Shown here: piece after piece, positions 26,301-31,660 of the stretch
Layout: every line of letters starts with the position of its first letter
Position numbering within the stretch: the first letter of the stretch is position 1
Assembly (NCBI GenBank): GCA_019648995.1
Contig: BLXT01006926.1
Span: 2,735,797-2,767,456 of the forward strand
Source of the DNA: Plakobranchus ocellatus
Lineage: Eukaryota > Mollusca > Gastropoda > Plakobranchidae
DNA length: 31,660 nt
Reading direction: 5' to 3'
Made by a program: the position numbers and the translations under genes
The notes under the pieces: model-generated
Seen by the model: the letters and a program-made list of their open reading frames with translations, nothing else
Told to the model about the DNA's origin: nothing
The model's database searches: none

Positions 26301-29300
26301 TTATCATCTCAAATTTTGAGATTGATGGATCATCATATCTGGTTTCTTTAAGACAAATTTTTTTTTTTTAGTTTTAATCAGTTAGCATATTATGTTCAAC
26401 AATAAATTTTACAATGCCAGCTGTTCAAGGGAGATCACTCTCATTAACAATTTTTGCCTGAAACTGAAAGGATGATTAGTCCTATATCATCCTAGGCCTA
26501 CAACCAAAAATGATCACAAACTATCATTCAGCTTTCCCTAACTTTCCCCCTTCACACACACACATAAACTCCTCTACAGTTACACACAAATGATCTAGTT
26601 GCATGTCAATAATCAGGACTGAGAACCATTACAGCCCTTATTTGAAGATGTTTATGCATAATGTTATGTTAAAGATCTCCTAAGTCAACCCTTCATACAT
26701 GCAATTACATGTATATCCCTATGCCCAGCATCATGGAAAGGAAAGCCAACAAACAATGAAATAACTAGAAAGGTACCCTTGGTTGCAGACAGGTGGCTTC
26801 TGGAACCCTACCATCAGATTATTGTGAGTATGAAAAGGCCACACTCTAAATTTGAGGTGGGGTCACTCCTTTGTAGTTACTTCATTGTTTGCAAATGAGC
26901 GCTATACACACATCCCTATGCGCTGACCACAAGCATCAATGGCACAGAGTCAGGTTATCTATAGCACTATCACATACAATAATGCAGAAGTTATTCTGTT
27001 CCCATACACAGCATGTGAAATGAACATTATTGAAGGCAAATTGGATGCTTGGGTCATATCAATAATGATAAAAAATATATAAATTGTTCAATGCAAGTTA
27101 GATAGATACAGTAAACGACAATTGTTGATATCGGATTGATCCAAAGTATAAAACATGAGATTTTTTTTTCCTTTCCACTGTTCACCCTGACTACATATAT
27201 TGACCTGGATTTTAGCAGAGTCACCCAGAAAATGGATTTTGTGGATGTCCAGTGGATTTTTTCTGGGCAAAACGGGAAGTGGCAGCTCTGTACTTATTTA
27301 TTTCCAGGGGTGCAATGCCTGTACGCTTTTCAAACTTCTTTAACAAGGGCACAACTTTTATCTTACAAACAGTTGACTCTATATTTACCCGATCAAACTG
27401 AGCTTCTGACCATGACCGTGATCGTGGGGCAGCAGTTCTCTTGAGCACAACTGTAAGGATCTCAATCATCAAATCACAGTCTAGCAAATGTACAGCTTCC
27501 TGAAACTGTTGGGTGAATGGTGGAGGCACTGGCGGAGGGAGTGCTGATTCAATCGAGTCCAAAAAATAAGGAATGAGAAAAGTTAACTTGAAAATAGTTA
27601 TCATTGAAAGCTATACTCAATATAGAAAAACACTGTATACACATTTGCGGCTACTCTTAAAACTGAACAAAAAAAAACATAAGATCGATACTTGGACATA
27701 CATGAAATTTTAACCCGCAGGCAGGAATGCTTGTATATTTTAGATTAATATAGTGATTGCAAAATTTTGCCAAGAAAATGTACTTTATTCTTATTTAATG
27801 ACAAAGTCATTTGAATAAACATGATAGTCTAGACGTTTTAAGATAATTTTTTAAAAAGGCAGAAAATGAACTGTGTGTAGGGTGCTCATACAGTAATCAC
27901 AACTTAGCATTAAGCTGCCTAGGAAATAATGTTTAGAAGAATAGCGGCCAAATAAGAGTAAGCCCAATTGGCCTTTGGCTTGAAATGAAACAGCCTACCA
28001 CAAAGTAAATAGTAAAATATTTGTTTTTTATCAAAAAATTTTGAATTCAGGAGCCTATTTGTTTTGTAACTCCTTTTTTTTCCCTCATTCATGACCACAA
28101 ATTGTGCTTGCAGTTAAAAAGTCTGAATGACCTGAAATGGTTAACTGTCTCATCCAATAGATGAGAAAGTCATAGTTTAGGAGATTGAAGTCAGGGAAAG
28201 GCTCTAATCAATTTCCCCAATCCAAAGAATAAAATGACAGACAGTCACATAGATAACAAACTGATTAATCATTTGCAACTTCATTCTGTAATCGCCACAA
28301 TTTGGCCATCTTTGCACACAATCAACACAATGCATCACGCATATTCCTCAGCAATTGGAACAAGCTGAGAGAAAGGCCTCCACCACTCAATTGACTATGG
28401 TTGGCCAAATATTTTCATATAGGATACCTATACATCCATTCAGCTTTTTATGTAATTACCTTCAAAATTTGCAGAGACACTCAGTGAGTACTAAAACGAA
28501 CATAAATATATTAAAGTTAAGATGAGATAGCCTTGTTCACAGAAACAAAAGGGTACAATCTATCTCATCTTTATTAATCAAATTTGGATTAGCCTTGTTC
28601 ACAGAAACAAAAGGGTACAATCTAAGCCAAATTTGATTAATAAAGACATTTTACATAGAACAAATTTGGCTTATTTCACTTTGAAGAATCTACAATAAAT
28701 CTAATTATTAGATGTCCATCACTTTGACTCAAAAGGAATAATCGAAGAAAAACAAAAACTTTTCAAGAGAAATTAAGCACTTAATGTAATGAGGAAGTCT
28801 TTTTGTTAATTCTAGTTACTATACAAACTTCCACAATTATAGAGTAAAAAAGCGAAAAATACCCAATAAAAATTCAGACACATGCATGCTCACCTAAATC
28901 TTCTTCATTCTGTTTCTTCCTTTGCCTTTGGACCTCTTCAGACTAGAGAGGACAGACAATATGAACCATGAAAGGAATGGTTGTAATTTTATTTTTTTTT
29001 TGTTGCTTCATTGGTGTTCCCTTAAAACATGTTCCTACAATTACACCAGAGACTTTCTCTTTTACAAAGAAAAGCATGTATAATCCACAATCATCATATC
29101 ACTTAATAATATAGTTTGCTAGAATTCTCACATAATCAACTAATTTGCCTCAACTTTTACATAAAAAAAATATGCTACCATTTTTCTTTTTACCTGTTTG
29201 GACTGACAATTGGCTCATTTTTGAAGACCACTTCAAATTTAATTTTTTTTTTTTTTTTATGTCTTGCTATGAGAAAAAATAGGGAGACAAAAAAACATAA

Positions 29301-30555
29301 AATAAAACAAAAATTTTAAAGTTCTTTTTTCAATTGTCAATATTCTCCTTTTCTAAGGCAACAGTAAACAGCCAAAACGCACCTTTGCCTGTTCAGCCTT
29401 GTAATAGTGGTAAAAATATGGCGAGTACTCCTTGTAACACTGAGGCTTAAGCTCAAATTTGCCATTGCCTCCTGTTTGTGGTTTTCTGAAATATATACAG
29501 AATTCTAATACATCTTGCAAGTTAGTTGCAATGAGTGTCATAGTTAAATATTTGTTTCATCTTTTTCCTCTTCAGAGAAAACGAAAAAAAAAGAGTAATA
29601 AGCTATACATTAAGTAGAACTGAGAGGTACACATAGAGAATTGCAGTATAAGCTTTACAAGCATTTCCAAGCTAAAACCTTCAAAAAAGAAAAAGAAATT
29701 AATTCGACAGATAGAAAAAAAAATGTACTGAGAACACTGAAAGGCATTGAAACTGCTATGGCAAAGGTATTGGCTTTGAGTAAACTAAAGCAGTAATTTA
29801 AAAAAAAAACGAAAAAAAACCAGAATAACAAAAATAAAGCTGAGACCTAACTGAGCATGATTTAAGAATGCAAGACTTACTTAAATGTGGCAATATCCTC
29901 CAAGACCCCATCAAGGCCTGTTTCATGATTGATCTAAAAAGAAAGAATTAAAAAAAAAAAGCTTCTTATAGCAGTTCTGCACATTAATTACAGAGGTGGT
30001 TCTAATCAACTGGGGTCATGATTTGGTTCTTTTTCTCTTTGACAATATTTCTTACTCTTTGCCTGGAAAGTAGATGCCTTGAAAAAATGGGCGATATCAC
30101 TCAATATACTAACCTTAATATAAAAGTAACATTCTGCACCAAAGACATTATTCAACAGAAACAACATTAACAAAACAAGAATCTGAAGACATACTTGAAA
30201 CCACATCTGAAGTTTGAGGACTTTCATTTCATACAGATATTTGTCAAAAAAGTAAGGCAACTGGTATGTGCTGGGTGTAACAATGCCCTTGAATAATGCA
30301 TTTTCTGTGAATTTCTCAGGGATCTCAGAATCAAAGCATACAAACAAAAAATCACAATAAGTCATATTAGGTGGTGAATTTTTGTCACATCCAAAAACTT
30401 ATTTTCATTGCTGTTTTAAAAGCTTCTTACATCTTCATTGAGAGATTTTGTGATTCTACTGTGAGCCATAGGTGAAATACACAGCAGGTGGATCACTTCT
30501 CTCTTCACTGTCTCTTTCTTATCCACCTGACCAACACCAGAAAGATATCTCTCAC
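8229..30555 (-). CDS. UBR1: UBR1/UBR2-type E3 ubiquitin-protein ligase, C-terminal 1009 codons, 24 exons (5' part beyond the window)
   Basis: RING-type N-recognin: this family binds destabilising N-terminal residues and, with a UBC2/RAD6-type E2, ubiquitinates the substrate for proteasomal decay (Arg/N-degron pathway, cytosol and nucleus). CDS = join of 30431-30555, 29881-29933, 29383-29485, 28894-28942, 27389-27543, 24823-24940, 24008-24096, 23361-23576, 22752-22945, 22280-22420, 21870-22034, 21200-21297, 19714-19825, 18341-18401, 17708-17795, 15613-15765, 14880-15119, 14388-14463, 11945-12078, 10465-10573, 9973-10110, 9357-9524, 8874-8975, 8229-8373, read on the minus strand. All junctions are AG/GT and every phase agrees; the total is 3032 nt with no internal stop. 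Landmarks, counted from the first complete visible codon: a basic pre-RING helix (~262-295), RING ligands CILC (343-346), CGHVMHHEC (403-411) and CPLC (445-448), and a Cys-rich C-terminal domain (~855-1009) with GETDQGLRRGNPL. The C-terminus looks closer to vertebrate UBR1 than UBR2 from memory; invertebrates usually have a single co-orthologue. UBR box and N-domain are not in view. Confidence 0.96.
8789..8862 (-). mobile_element. tRNA-like sequence 3, beside the exon-23 donor
   Basis: On the minus strand, TAGATGAGTTG (8847-8857, A-box-like) and GGTTCAAATC (8800-8809, B box) are spaced as in tRNA genes. A five-pair T arm with wobbles is possible; the anticodon arm does not fold properly. More likely a tRNA-derived SINE head than a gene. 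Confidence 0.35.
8874..8975 (-). CDS. UBR1: UBR1-like, visible exon 23
   Basis: 102-nt exon: VRECQVLLLSNKSRGCFLPA, then PYLDMYGETDQGL. Near-invariant family block RECxVLL...GCFxxxPYLDxYGETDQGLRRGNPL. Acceptor ttttcag; the donor gtttgt is weak and is followed within about 11 nt by a tRNA-like sequence. The 381-nt intron before it shows nothing. Confidence 0.97.
9357..9524 (-). CDS. UBR1: UBR1-like, visible exon 22 (Cys-rich C-terminal domain)
   Basis: 168-nt exon: CPKSDGDDRAPTRCLVCGRM, then LCSQSYCCLAELEGSQVG and HAYHCGAQNGIFL. The spaced Cys/His residues form the zinc-binding part of the UBR1 C-terminal (autoinhibitory) domain, close to vertebrate UBR1. Acceptor gagcag, donor gtatgt. The 448-nt intron before it shows nothing beyond A-runs. 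Confidence 0.97.
9973..10110 (-). CDS. UBR1: UBR1-like, visible exon 21
   Basis: 138-nt exon: WCSCASVRERMSASSEALVH, then HPLKLNQLIDLPQDYSLLLN and EASTF. LIDLPxDYSxLxNxAS is a strong signature at the start of the C-terminal UBR1/PRT6-type domain. Acceptor gtccag, donor gtaaaa. The 354-nt intron before it shows nothing. Confidence 0.96.
10465..10573 (-). CDS. UBR1: UBR1-like, visible exon 20
   Basis: 109-nt exon: KNSHELRHLLHYLALPAHLP, then DLFTKQGPTTTALIK. Matches EYSALCSYLSLPTNLFLLF. The acceptor was fixed by phase: cactgtag|GTAAAAAT keeps the frame, whereas the nearer AG (aaatag) would break it. Donor gtgagc. The intron before it (10574-11944) carries repeat-A copy 1 and a (CAT)n-tailed element. 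Confidence 0.9.
10660..10900 (-). mobile_element. Probable retroelement 3' fragment with (ATG)n tail
   Basis: The plus strand starts with catcatcatcatc, then a non-AT-rich block including gtctgcctcttctttgacca and cagtgccttgcaggatggtt, words I associate with abundant trinucleotide-tailed non-LTR elements of marine invertebrates. The tail at 10663 would be the 3' end on the minus strand. The upstream limit is uncertain. Confidence 0.4.
11265..11640. repeat. Unclassified dispersed repeat A, copy 1
   Basis: Partner of 26772-27178, same orientation, about 15 kb away, diverged with many small indels. It lies in the intron between visible exons 19 and 20. Confidence 0.8.
11945..12078 (-). CDS. UBR1: UBR1-like, visible exon 19
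   Basis: 134-nt exon: VVDNALPCPTTLLLHVNNAC, then LPFLRCCAILYHHLTGVMYP and PELT. Matches the family's PYLRCAALFFHYLLGVxPPEEL. Acceptor cgtccag, donor gtgagt. It follows the longest single-relic intron (12079-14387), which contains a reverse-transcriptase relic. Confidence 0.94.
12079..14387 (-). other. Intron between visible exons 18 and 19
   Basis: Contains the RT relic. 12079-13074 is AT-rich with long T-runs and no coding signal seen. 13881-14387 may extend the relic, but I could not recognise domains there. Confidence 0.6.
13075..13880 (-). mobile_element. Decayed non-LTR retrotransposon, reverse transcriptase relic
   Basis: In minus-strand fragments: YIKAFDKVKHEELFHLL (RT motif A region, near 13770-13820), YADDTVLIAESGEQLQNF with the catalytic YADD at 13559-13570, and LLLYGSVCKIMNRETERKLE then ALEMCF (13150-13270), the LYGxExWxxxxxxxxRLEAxEMW block of many LINEs. 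Several frameshifts and stops; dead. It lies in the intron between visible exons 18 and 19. Confidence 0.8.
14388..14463 (-). CDS. UBR1: UBR1-like, visible exon 18
   Basis: 76-nt acidic exon: SEELESTSEGCEMLEVYKTL, then REYA. Matches the DSEEAxxASxFFAEIxxY position. Acceptor taaatag, donor gtaagt (strong). Phase 1 in, 2 out. The 416-nt intron before it holds only AT-rich sequence. Confidence 0.88.
14880..15119 (-). CDS. UBR1: UBR1-like, visible exon 17
   Basis: 240 nt, the longest exon seen. Encodes LIPEELEKRRKQPMCLLDID, then LFHLLTVLTMTLPVLHSA and LVFTAHLVHILLTYD. CLLDIDLFHLL equals the family's CLLSIDLFHVL, and AHLVHILLTxD its AHMLQILLTVD. Acceptor cattccag, donor gtaatt. The 493-nt intron before it shows only AT-rich sequence. 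Confidence 0.95.
15613..15765 (-). CDS. UBR1: UBR1-like, visible exon 16
   Basis: 153-nt exon: QELQRDNLAVFEGTTERQTA, then LIGALVRFAAVTSQVTSSD and IKQHCVQLLAG. Matches the family pattern RQxxxLxALxxFAxAQ...IQxHxxxLL. Acceptor tttgcag, donor gtatag. It follows a long intron (15766-17707) with a LINE relic and an A/T-cored inverted repeat. Confidence 0.93.
15890..16770 (-). mobile_element. Decayed non-LTR retrotransposon, C-terminal ORF region
   Basis: Minus-strand translation, broken by stops and frame changes, gives RTDIILYS, LIIMVEPT, KYKDLSKELKKAD and VEFAKIASDGVKF in order. This follows the RPDIVLxS...MVELTVPWE...AxERKxxKYxDL...VEVGCRGF...KASFWLW layout found near the C-terminus of a widespread invertebrate/fish LINE ORF. 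It lies in the intron between visible exons 15 and 16. Non-functional. Confidence 0.6.
16954..17118. repeat. Inverted repeat with A/T homopolymer core
   Basis: Perfect 13-bp arms caaacgatcagag (16954-16966) and ctctgatcgtttg (17106-17118), each followed inward by a T-run or A-run that extends the pairing. The 139-nt interior is almost only A/T. It could be a short MITE, but no clear target-site duplication is visible. Confidence 0.7.
17708..17795 (-). CDS. UBR1: UBR1-like, visible exon 15
   Basis: 88-nt exon: FGLAVEPDDENARVSLMAWN, then TCAYTILAL. Matches the family block GLxVxPDExxxRVxMLxWxTCAxTIQAxE. Acceptor ctcaag, donor gtaagc. It ends in phase 1, completed as Glu by the next exon. The 545-nt intron before it shows nothing else. 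Confidence 0.94.
18341..18401 (-). CDS. UBR1: UBR1-like, visible exon 14
   Basis: 61-nt small exon encoding a split Ser, then GSFSEGMREMIKKFARDVYS; SxxMxEMIxxFAxxVY matches the family's SIKEMVILFATTIY. Acceptor ttttcag, donor gtaagc. Phase 2 in, 0 out. The intron before it (18402-19713) carries the hAT-like MITE and a tRNA-like relic. Confidence 0.92.
18824..18990. mobile_element. 167-bp hAT-like MITE with terminal inverted repeats
   Basis: Ends are CAGGGGTGGAAG and, reverse-complemented, CAGGGGTGGGAG (11/12 matching). CAGGGGTG...CACCCCTG termini are typical of hAT elements. Directly outside both ends is cagtag (18818-18823 and 18991-18996), a 6-bp apparent target-site duplication, whereas hAT usually makes 8 bp. 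It has T-rich and C-rich runs and a ccgtat/atacgg hairpin near its 3' end, but no coding capacity. Confidence 0.65.
19135..19232 (-). mobile_element. tRNA-like SINE relic 2
   Basis: On the minus strand, gtctcagaaac resembles an A box, AGGC...GCCT an anticodon-type stem, and gttgcagttcaaaccc carries a B-box-like GTTCAAACC. Degenerate; the element ends are not defined. Same strand as SINE-like element 1. Confidence 0.35.
19714..19825 (-). CDS. UBR1: UBR1-like, visible exon 13
   Basis: 112-nt exon: DLLLFQPCPLSSITRMMAES, then VAKNFQLLWEYVYDES, a helical segment equivalent to the region after the RING that carries SSIKYSNSIKEM in vertebrates. Acceptor tctccag, donor gtactt. Phase 1 in, 2 out. The intron before it (19826-21199) carries a tRNA-like SINE and a tandem duplication. 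Confidence 0.88.
20195..20376 (-). mobile_element. tRNA-derived SINE-like element 1
   Basis: The 86-nt head (20291-20376, minus) has an A box TAGCACAGTGG (20358-20368) and a perfect B box GGTTCGAGCC (20305-20314), about 43 nt apart, with GGCGTCA/TGGCGCC able to pair at the ends. T-stem spacing and a poor anticodon arm argue against a working tRNA. About 95 nt of unrelated body follow, ending in a T-run on the minus strand near 20195, compatible with Pol III termination. Confidence 0.65.
20497..20618. repeat. Tandem duplication, two copies of about 60 bp
   Basis: The block from taaaattaacattgtaaatt through tgtctatgcattgatct occurs twice in a row with a 60-61 nt period. The only difference is one T in the poly-T tract. 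Near-identity indicates a recent event or an assembly/allelic artefact. It sits beside the tRNA-like SINE. Confidence 0.95.
21200..21297 (-). CDS. UBR1: UBR1-like, visible exon 12
   Basis: 98-nt exon: SKSPEIHFDDWLDGIVKTVV, then NSIKEEEDKESK. The DWLDGIV helix matches the family's RWIQTVL position. The acceptor is a tandem NAGNAG (ttgcagcag), so the exon can start at 21297 or 21294, adding or dropping one Ser. Donor gtatac. The intron before it (21298-21869) contains a 25-N assembly gap. Confidence 0.9.
21580..21604. other. Assembly gap (25 N) next to a poly-G run
   Basis: Exactly 25 N followed by 12 G (21605-21616), inside the intron between visible exons 11 and 12. The neat number suggests a placeholder length rather than a measured one. 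No exon is missing here, because the flanking phases match. Confidence 0.99.
21870..22034 (-). CDS. UBR1: UBR1-like, visible exon 11 (RING, last zinc ligands)
   Basis: 165-nt exon: FFSNIVNRERRRPMRF, then YDIERMEYLCPLCEGLSNTV and IPIIPPLPSL. EYLCPLC supplies the last two RING ligands, and CxxLxNTVIPIIP is a family signature. Acceptor actag, donor gtcagg. The RRRP basic stretch differs from the vertebrate IHVDLFD sequence at this place. Confidence 0.96.
22280..22420 (-). CDS. UBR1: UBR1-like, visible exon 10 (RING core Cys/His)
   Basis: 141-nt exon encoding STVLSQNRDKPPVNGE through TSSCGHVMHHECWQ. CGHVMHxxCW supplies the middle RING ligands (Cys, His, His, Cys). Acceptor attccag, donor gtgagt. 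Phase 2 in; a split Gly codon leads into the next exon. The DKPPVNGETCNVLFTPADL insert before CGH replaces a longer vertebrate loop. Confidence 0.95.
22752..22945 (-). CDS. UBR1: UBR1-like, visible exon 9 (RING, first zinc ligands)
   Basis: 194-nt exon. A Gly/Ser-rich linker (SDQSGEMEMGDMPS...) leads into TCILCQEEQKITTSGRAMVL and SAFVQQ; the two Cys of CILC are the first RING zinc ligands. Acceptor ttctcag is followed immediately by GTAAGT, a perfect donor consensus. Donor gtacgt splits a Gln codon (CA|A). The intron before it is 415 nt and the one after 331 nt, both without other features. Confidence 0.95.
23361..23576 (-). CDS. UBR1: UBR1-like, visible exon 8 (basic pre-RING helix, U2BR region)
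   Basis: 216 nt, exactly 72 codons, phase 0 on both sides. It begins KFAEVLKVVDEP and carries KKKAQAAAKRRAKIMAQM then AKMQRDFIAENSELFE, matching the family helix RRxKIMAQMxxxQxxFIxxN. In yeast Ubr1 the region just ahead of the RING contacts the E2 (U2BR); that role is inferred here from position. Acceptor gaaacag, donor gtgaag. The 431-nt intron before it shows nothing. Confidence 0.95.
24008..24096 (-). CDS. UBR1: UBR1-like, visible exon 7
   Basis: 89-nt exon encoding a split Glu, then SILSLLQRLVHSPNISTQE and SKDLLAWVLR; the DLLAWVL-type motif corresponds to the family's DMITWIL. Acceptor tctttag, donor gtacat. Phase 1 in, phase 0 out. The 726-nt intron before it is AT-rich and otherwise empty. 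Confidence 0.92.
24823..24940 (-). CDS. UBR1: UBR1-like, visible exon 6
   Basis: 118-nt exon encoding VLFIIGMALHEQLRASKNN, then FNFLMKAIKRNDTAND, the helical segment equivalent to HILALGLLEE in vertebrates. Acceptor attgcag, donor gttgtg (weak). It follows the longest intron of the window (24941-27388), which contains copies of both unclassified repeat families. Confidence 0.91.
25262..25690. repeat. Unclassified dispersed repeat B, copy 1
   Basis: Partner of 31075-31515, with many small indels, suggesting old, independently decayed copies. It lies in the intron between visible exons 5 and 6. Family unknown. Confidence 0.75.
26772..27178. repeat. Unclassified dispersed repeat A, copy 2
   Basis: Direct-orientation relative of 11265-11640. 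Shared words in order: 'acccttgg.tgca', 'atcagattattg', 'catccctatgc.ct.accacaagcat', 'cacagcatgt', 'aaattgga', 'cttgggtc', 'gattgatcca'. No ORF, termini or known family recognised. Confidence 0.8.
27389..27543 (-). CDS. UBR1: UBR1-like, visible exon 5
   Basis: 155-nt exon beginning ALPPPVPPPFTQQF, equivalent to the family's ALPPPPPPEF, followed by HLLDCDLMIEILTVVL, matching xLLxCDxMMxIL. Acceptor gaatcag, donor gtaaat. Phase 0 out. The intron before it (27544-28893) holds the paired-hairpin structure. Confidence 0.94.
28519..28645. repeat. Two adjacent inverted repeats with an identical 29-nt loop
   Basis: Hairpin 1: 12-bp perfect arms 28519-28530 and 28560-28571. Hairpin 2: 24-nt arms 28569-28592 and 28622-28645 with one mismatch. 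Both loops (28531-28559 and 28593-28621) are the same 29 nt, starting ccttgttcacag and ending gggtacaat; the direct repeat is 35 nt with a 62-nt period. The stems differ in sequence. A third copy of the inner stem (aaatttggctta) sits at 28662-28673. Confidence 0.93.
28894..28942 (-). CDS. UBR1: UBR1-like, visible exon 4
   Basis: 49-nt small exon encoding SEEVQRQRKKQNEEDL, the charged linker between the YFYHY motif and the proline stretch. Acceptor ctctctag, donor gtgagc. It ends in phase 1; the split Ala codon is completed by the next exon. The 440-nt intron before it is AT-rich with T-runs and no other signal. Confidence 0.9.
29383..29485 (-). CDS. UBR1: UBR1-like, visible exon 3
   Basis: 103-nt exon encoding KPQTGGNGKFELKPQ, then CYKEYSPYFYHYYKAEQAK. 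The YFYHY motif is a family hallmark just before the charged segment. Acceptor atttcag, donor gtgcgt. Phase 2 in, phase 0 out. The 395-nt intron before it shows nothing beyond A-rich runs. Confidence 0.93.
29881..29933 (-). CDS. UBR1: UBR1-like, visible exon 2
   Basis: 53-nt exon, acceptor tttttag, donor gtaagt. Encodes INHETGLDGVLEDIATF plus a split Lys, matching the family's NETGLE...VATFKKP stretch, so exon 1 and exon 2 join directly in the canonical protein. The 497-nt intron before it contains a possible cassette exon (30195-30323). Confidence 0.93.
30431..30555 (-). CDS. UBR1: UBR1-like, visible exon 1 of 24
   Basis: Encodes GERYLSGVGQVDKKE, then REVIHLLCISPMAHSRITK, matching the family block GERYxPGVG...REIIHLLCIxPMxHS. 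It starts in phase 1 (the first G of the Gly codon comes from an exon outside the window) and ends in phase 0. The acceptor is ctttag and the exon begins GTGAGA, so a donor-like hexamer sits directly behind the acceptor. No coding exon is seen in the 1.1 kb upstream. Confidence 0.93.
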
Positions 30556-31660
30556 CTAAAGGGAAGCACATCAAAAAAGCACTTGTAAATTTTACATGTC
30601 TGTAACGCTCGCTTTCTCAGAGATGCCAATCTCAGACTGCCAAATTATCAAAAGAAAAAAAAAAACTCAAAGAATCTGAGCAGCACAGCTGAGACATAAC
30701 ATTCCTGGAATTTGCATTTTGAGACTTTGACATGTGTTGTTCTCCATATCAAATGTCCTTCTTTTTCACATTTTTTGAGAGGGATTTATAAAGATACTTG
30801 AATTTTACAACACATAAAGCAGCTGTTACATCACAGTTTGATGCATGACATATCTCACTAAGGAAGTAAAACCAGTATCTAACCCTCCCCCCCCCCTCAA
30901 GAAAGAAAGAATATTGATTTTTATTAAAAGTAAAAACCAATAGCGTTTACAAATTTTAAGAATGCATAATTTGGTTAAGGAAAGAAGAAGAAAACAGATG
31001 CCAACTTGAAATTAGATATAACTGATTGATAAACAATGAAAAGTAAATCTTTATAAAAAAAAACACGTTTGAGCAGACCTGCCAACCCCAAATTGTTCTC
31101 ACAGGAACATTCACCTCTACTCACAGGAATTCAGAGAGTCTCACAGGAATATGCCAGTATACAATTAAATGCGCATGAATAAACCGTATTACACCTTAAT
31201 TATATACTCGGTTATAGACATTCCATAACATTAAAGTATAATATCAGAGGACAATTCATGCATTTTCGACTTTAAAGATGCAAGAAAGTATCTCTATACT
31301 CACTGCCATTAGTCTAATATCACCATTTATCAAGCCTTAGGGCCTGAATGATGAATTTTTTTAAAGGTGCACTACAGTGTATAAAATTCAAAATCTAACT
31401 CATTCAATAAAGGTTTACATGCAAAAAAAAACGAAAATCTATGAGAGACAGGTCTACAGAATCTCTGTAAGGCTTTAAAGTGTGACCCATTATATATTAA
31501 ATAAAAGAAAACATGGAATTTTTTGTTGTTGCTCTATTTTAAAATTAAAGAGATCCCCGCAAGTCATATCGGCCTCCAATGAATTCATGTCTGTGTAGGC
31601 TAAAGCCTTCACTAAAGCCTAAATTAGATCTCTAGGACCATTATCAAATTTTGATTATAC
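30556..31660 (-). other. Intron upstream of the first visible exon (partial)
   Basis: No coding exon of the gene is visible here. It holds a C-run at about 30886, A-rich stretches and repeat-B copy 2. The 63-codon ORF at 30749-30940 has no recognisable content. Confidence 0.6.
31075..31515. repeat. Unclassified dispersed repeat B, copy 2
   Basis: Aligns by eye, in direct orientation, with 25262-25690. Shared words in the same order include 'caaattgt.ctcacagga', 'ggaatatgccag', 'aaagtaaaatatcag'-like, 'tcaagcct', 'gtctacagaatctc' and 'aaagaaaacat'. No coding capacity, inverted termini or tRNA-like head was recognised. Confidence 0.75.

Larger units (their letters stand above)
24941..27388 (-). 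other. Intron between visible exons 5 and 6
   Basis: 2.4-kb intron containing repeat-B copy 1 and repeat-A copy 2. The stretch between them (25691-26771) has ctagatct-like words and a short (CA)n near 26554. The 83-codon minus ORF at 26027-26278 has no recognisable content. Confidence 0.6.

Noticed and set aside
27136-27444. 102-codon plus-strand ORF
   Set aside because: Overlaps visible exon 5 in antisense and runs into repeat A; no recognisable content.
1-31660. CRISPR arrays, operons, bacterial regulatory signals
   Set aside because: The sequence is a eukaryotic gene with spliceosomal introns; no regularly spaced short repeats were found.

Overview
This is a 31.7 kb piece of an animal nuclear genome, AT-rich and intron-rich with conventional GT-AG splicing. 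It holds the C-terminal half of one multi-exon minus-strand gene, a UBR1/UBR2-type N-degron E3 ubiquitin ligase, plus about 8 kb of gene-poor DNA downstream of it. The relics of non-LTR retrotransposons, tRNA-derived SINE-like pieces and a small DNA transposon fit an invertebrate. Frequent ctagatct-like words recall heterobranch snails, but that is a weak inference.

Region by region: 31660-30556 is an intron holding one copy of a dispersed repeat. From 30555 down to the TAG at 8229-8231 lie 24 coding exons that join with consistent phase into 1009 codons plus stop. The RING finger is built from three exons (22945-21870) and the cysteine-rich UBR1-type C-terminal domain from the last four (10110-8229). 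The N-terminal half, with the UBR box and ClpS-like N-recognin domain, lies off the right edge. Introns carry two unrelated LINE relics, three tRNA-like sequences on the minus strand, a 167-bp hAT-like MITE, two families of unclassified ~400-bp repeats with two copies each, a local tandem duplication and a 25-N assembly gap. 8228-1 holds no recognisable gene. It probably includes the UBR 3' UTR, with A-rich runs on the plus strand (U-rich in the sense RNA), a (GA)n microsatellite and two short unassigned minus-strand ORFs.

The most unusual structures are: (1) two adjacent hairpins with different stems but an identical 29-nt loop (28519-28645); (2) a possible in-frame 129-nt cassette exon with paired splice sites (30195-30323); and (3) an acceptor followed at once by a donor-consensus GTAAGT at the first RING exon, the layout of a recursive-splicing exon. 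I found no convincing new multi-gene system.
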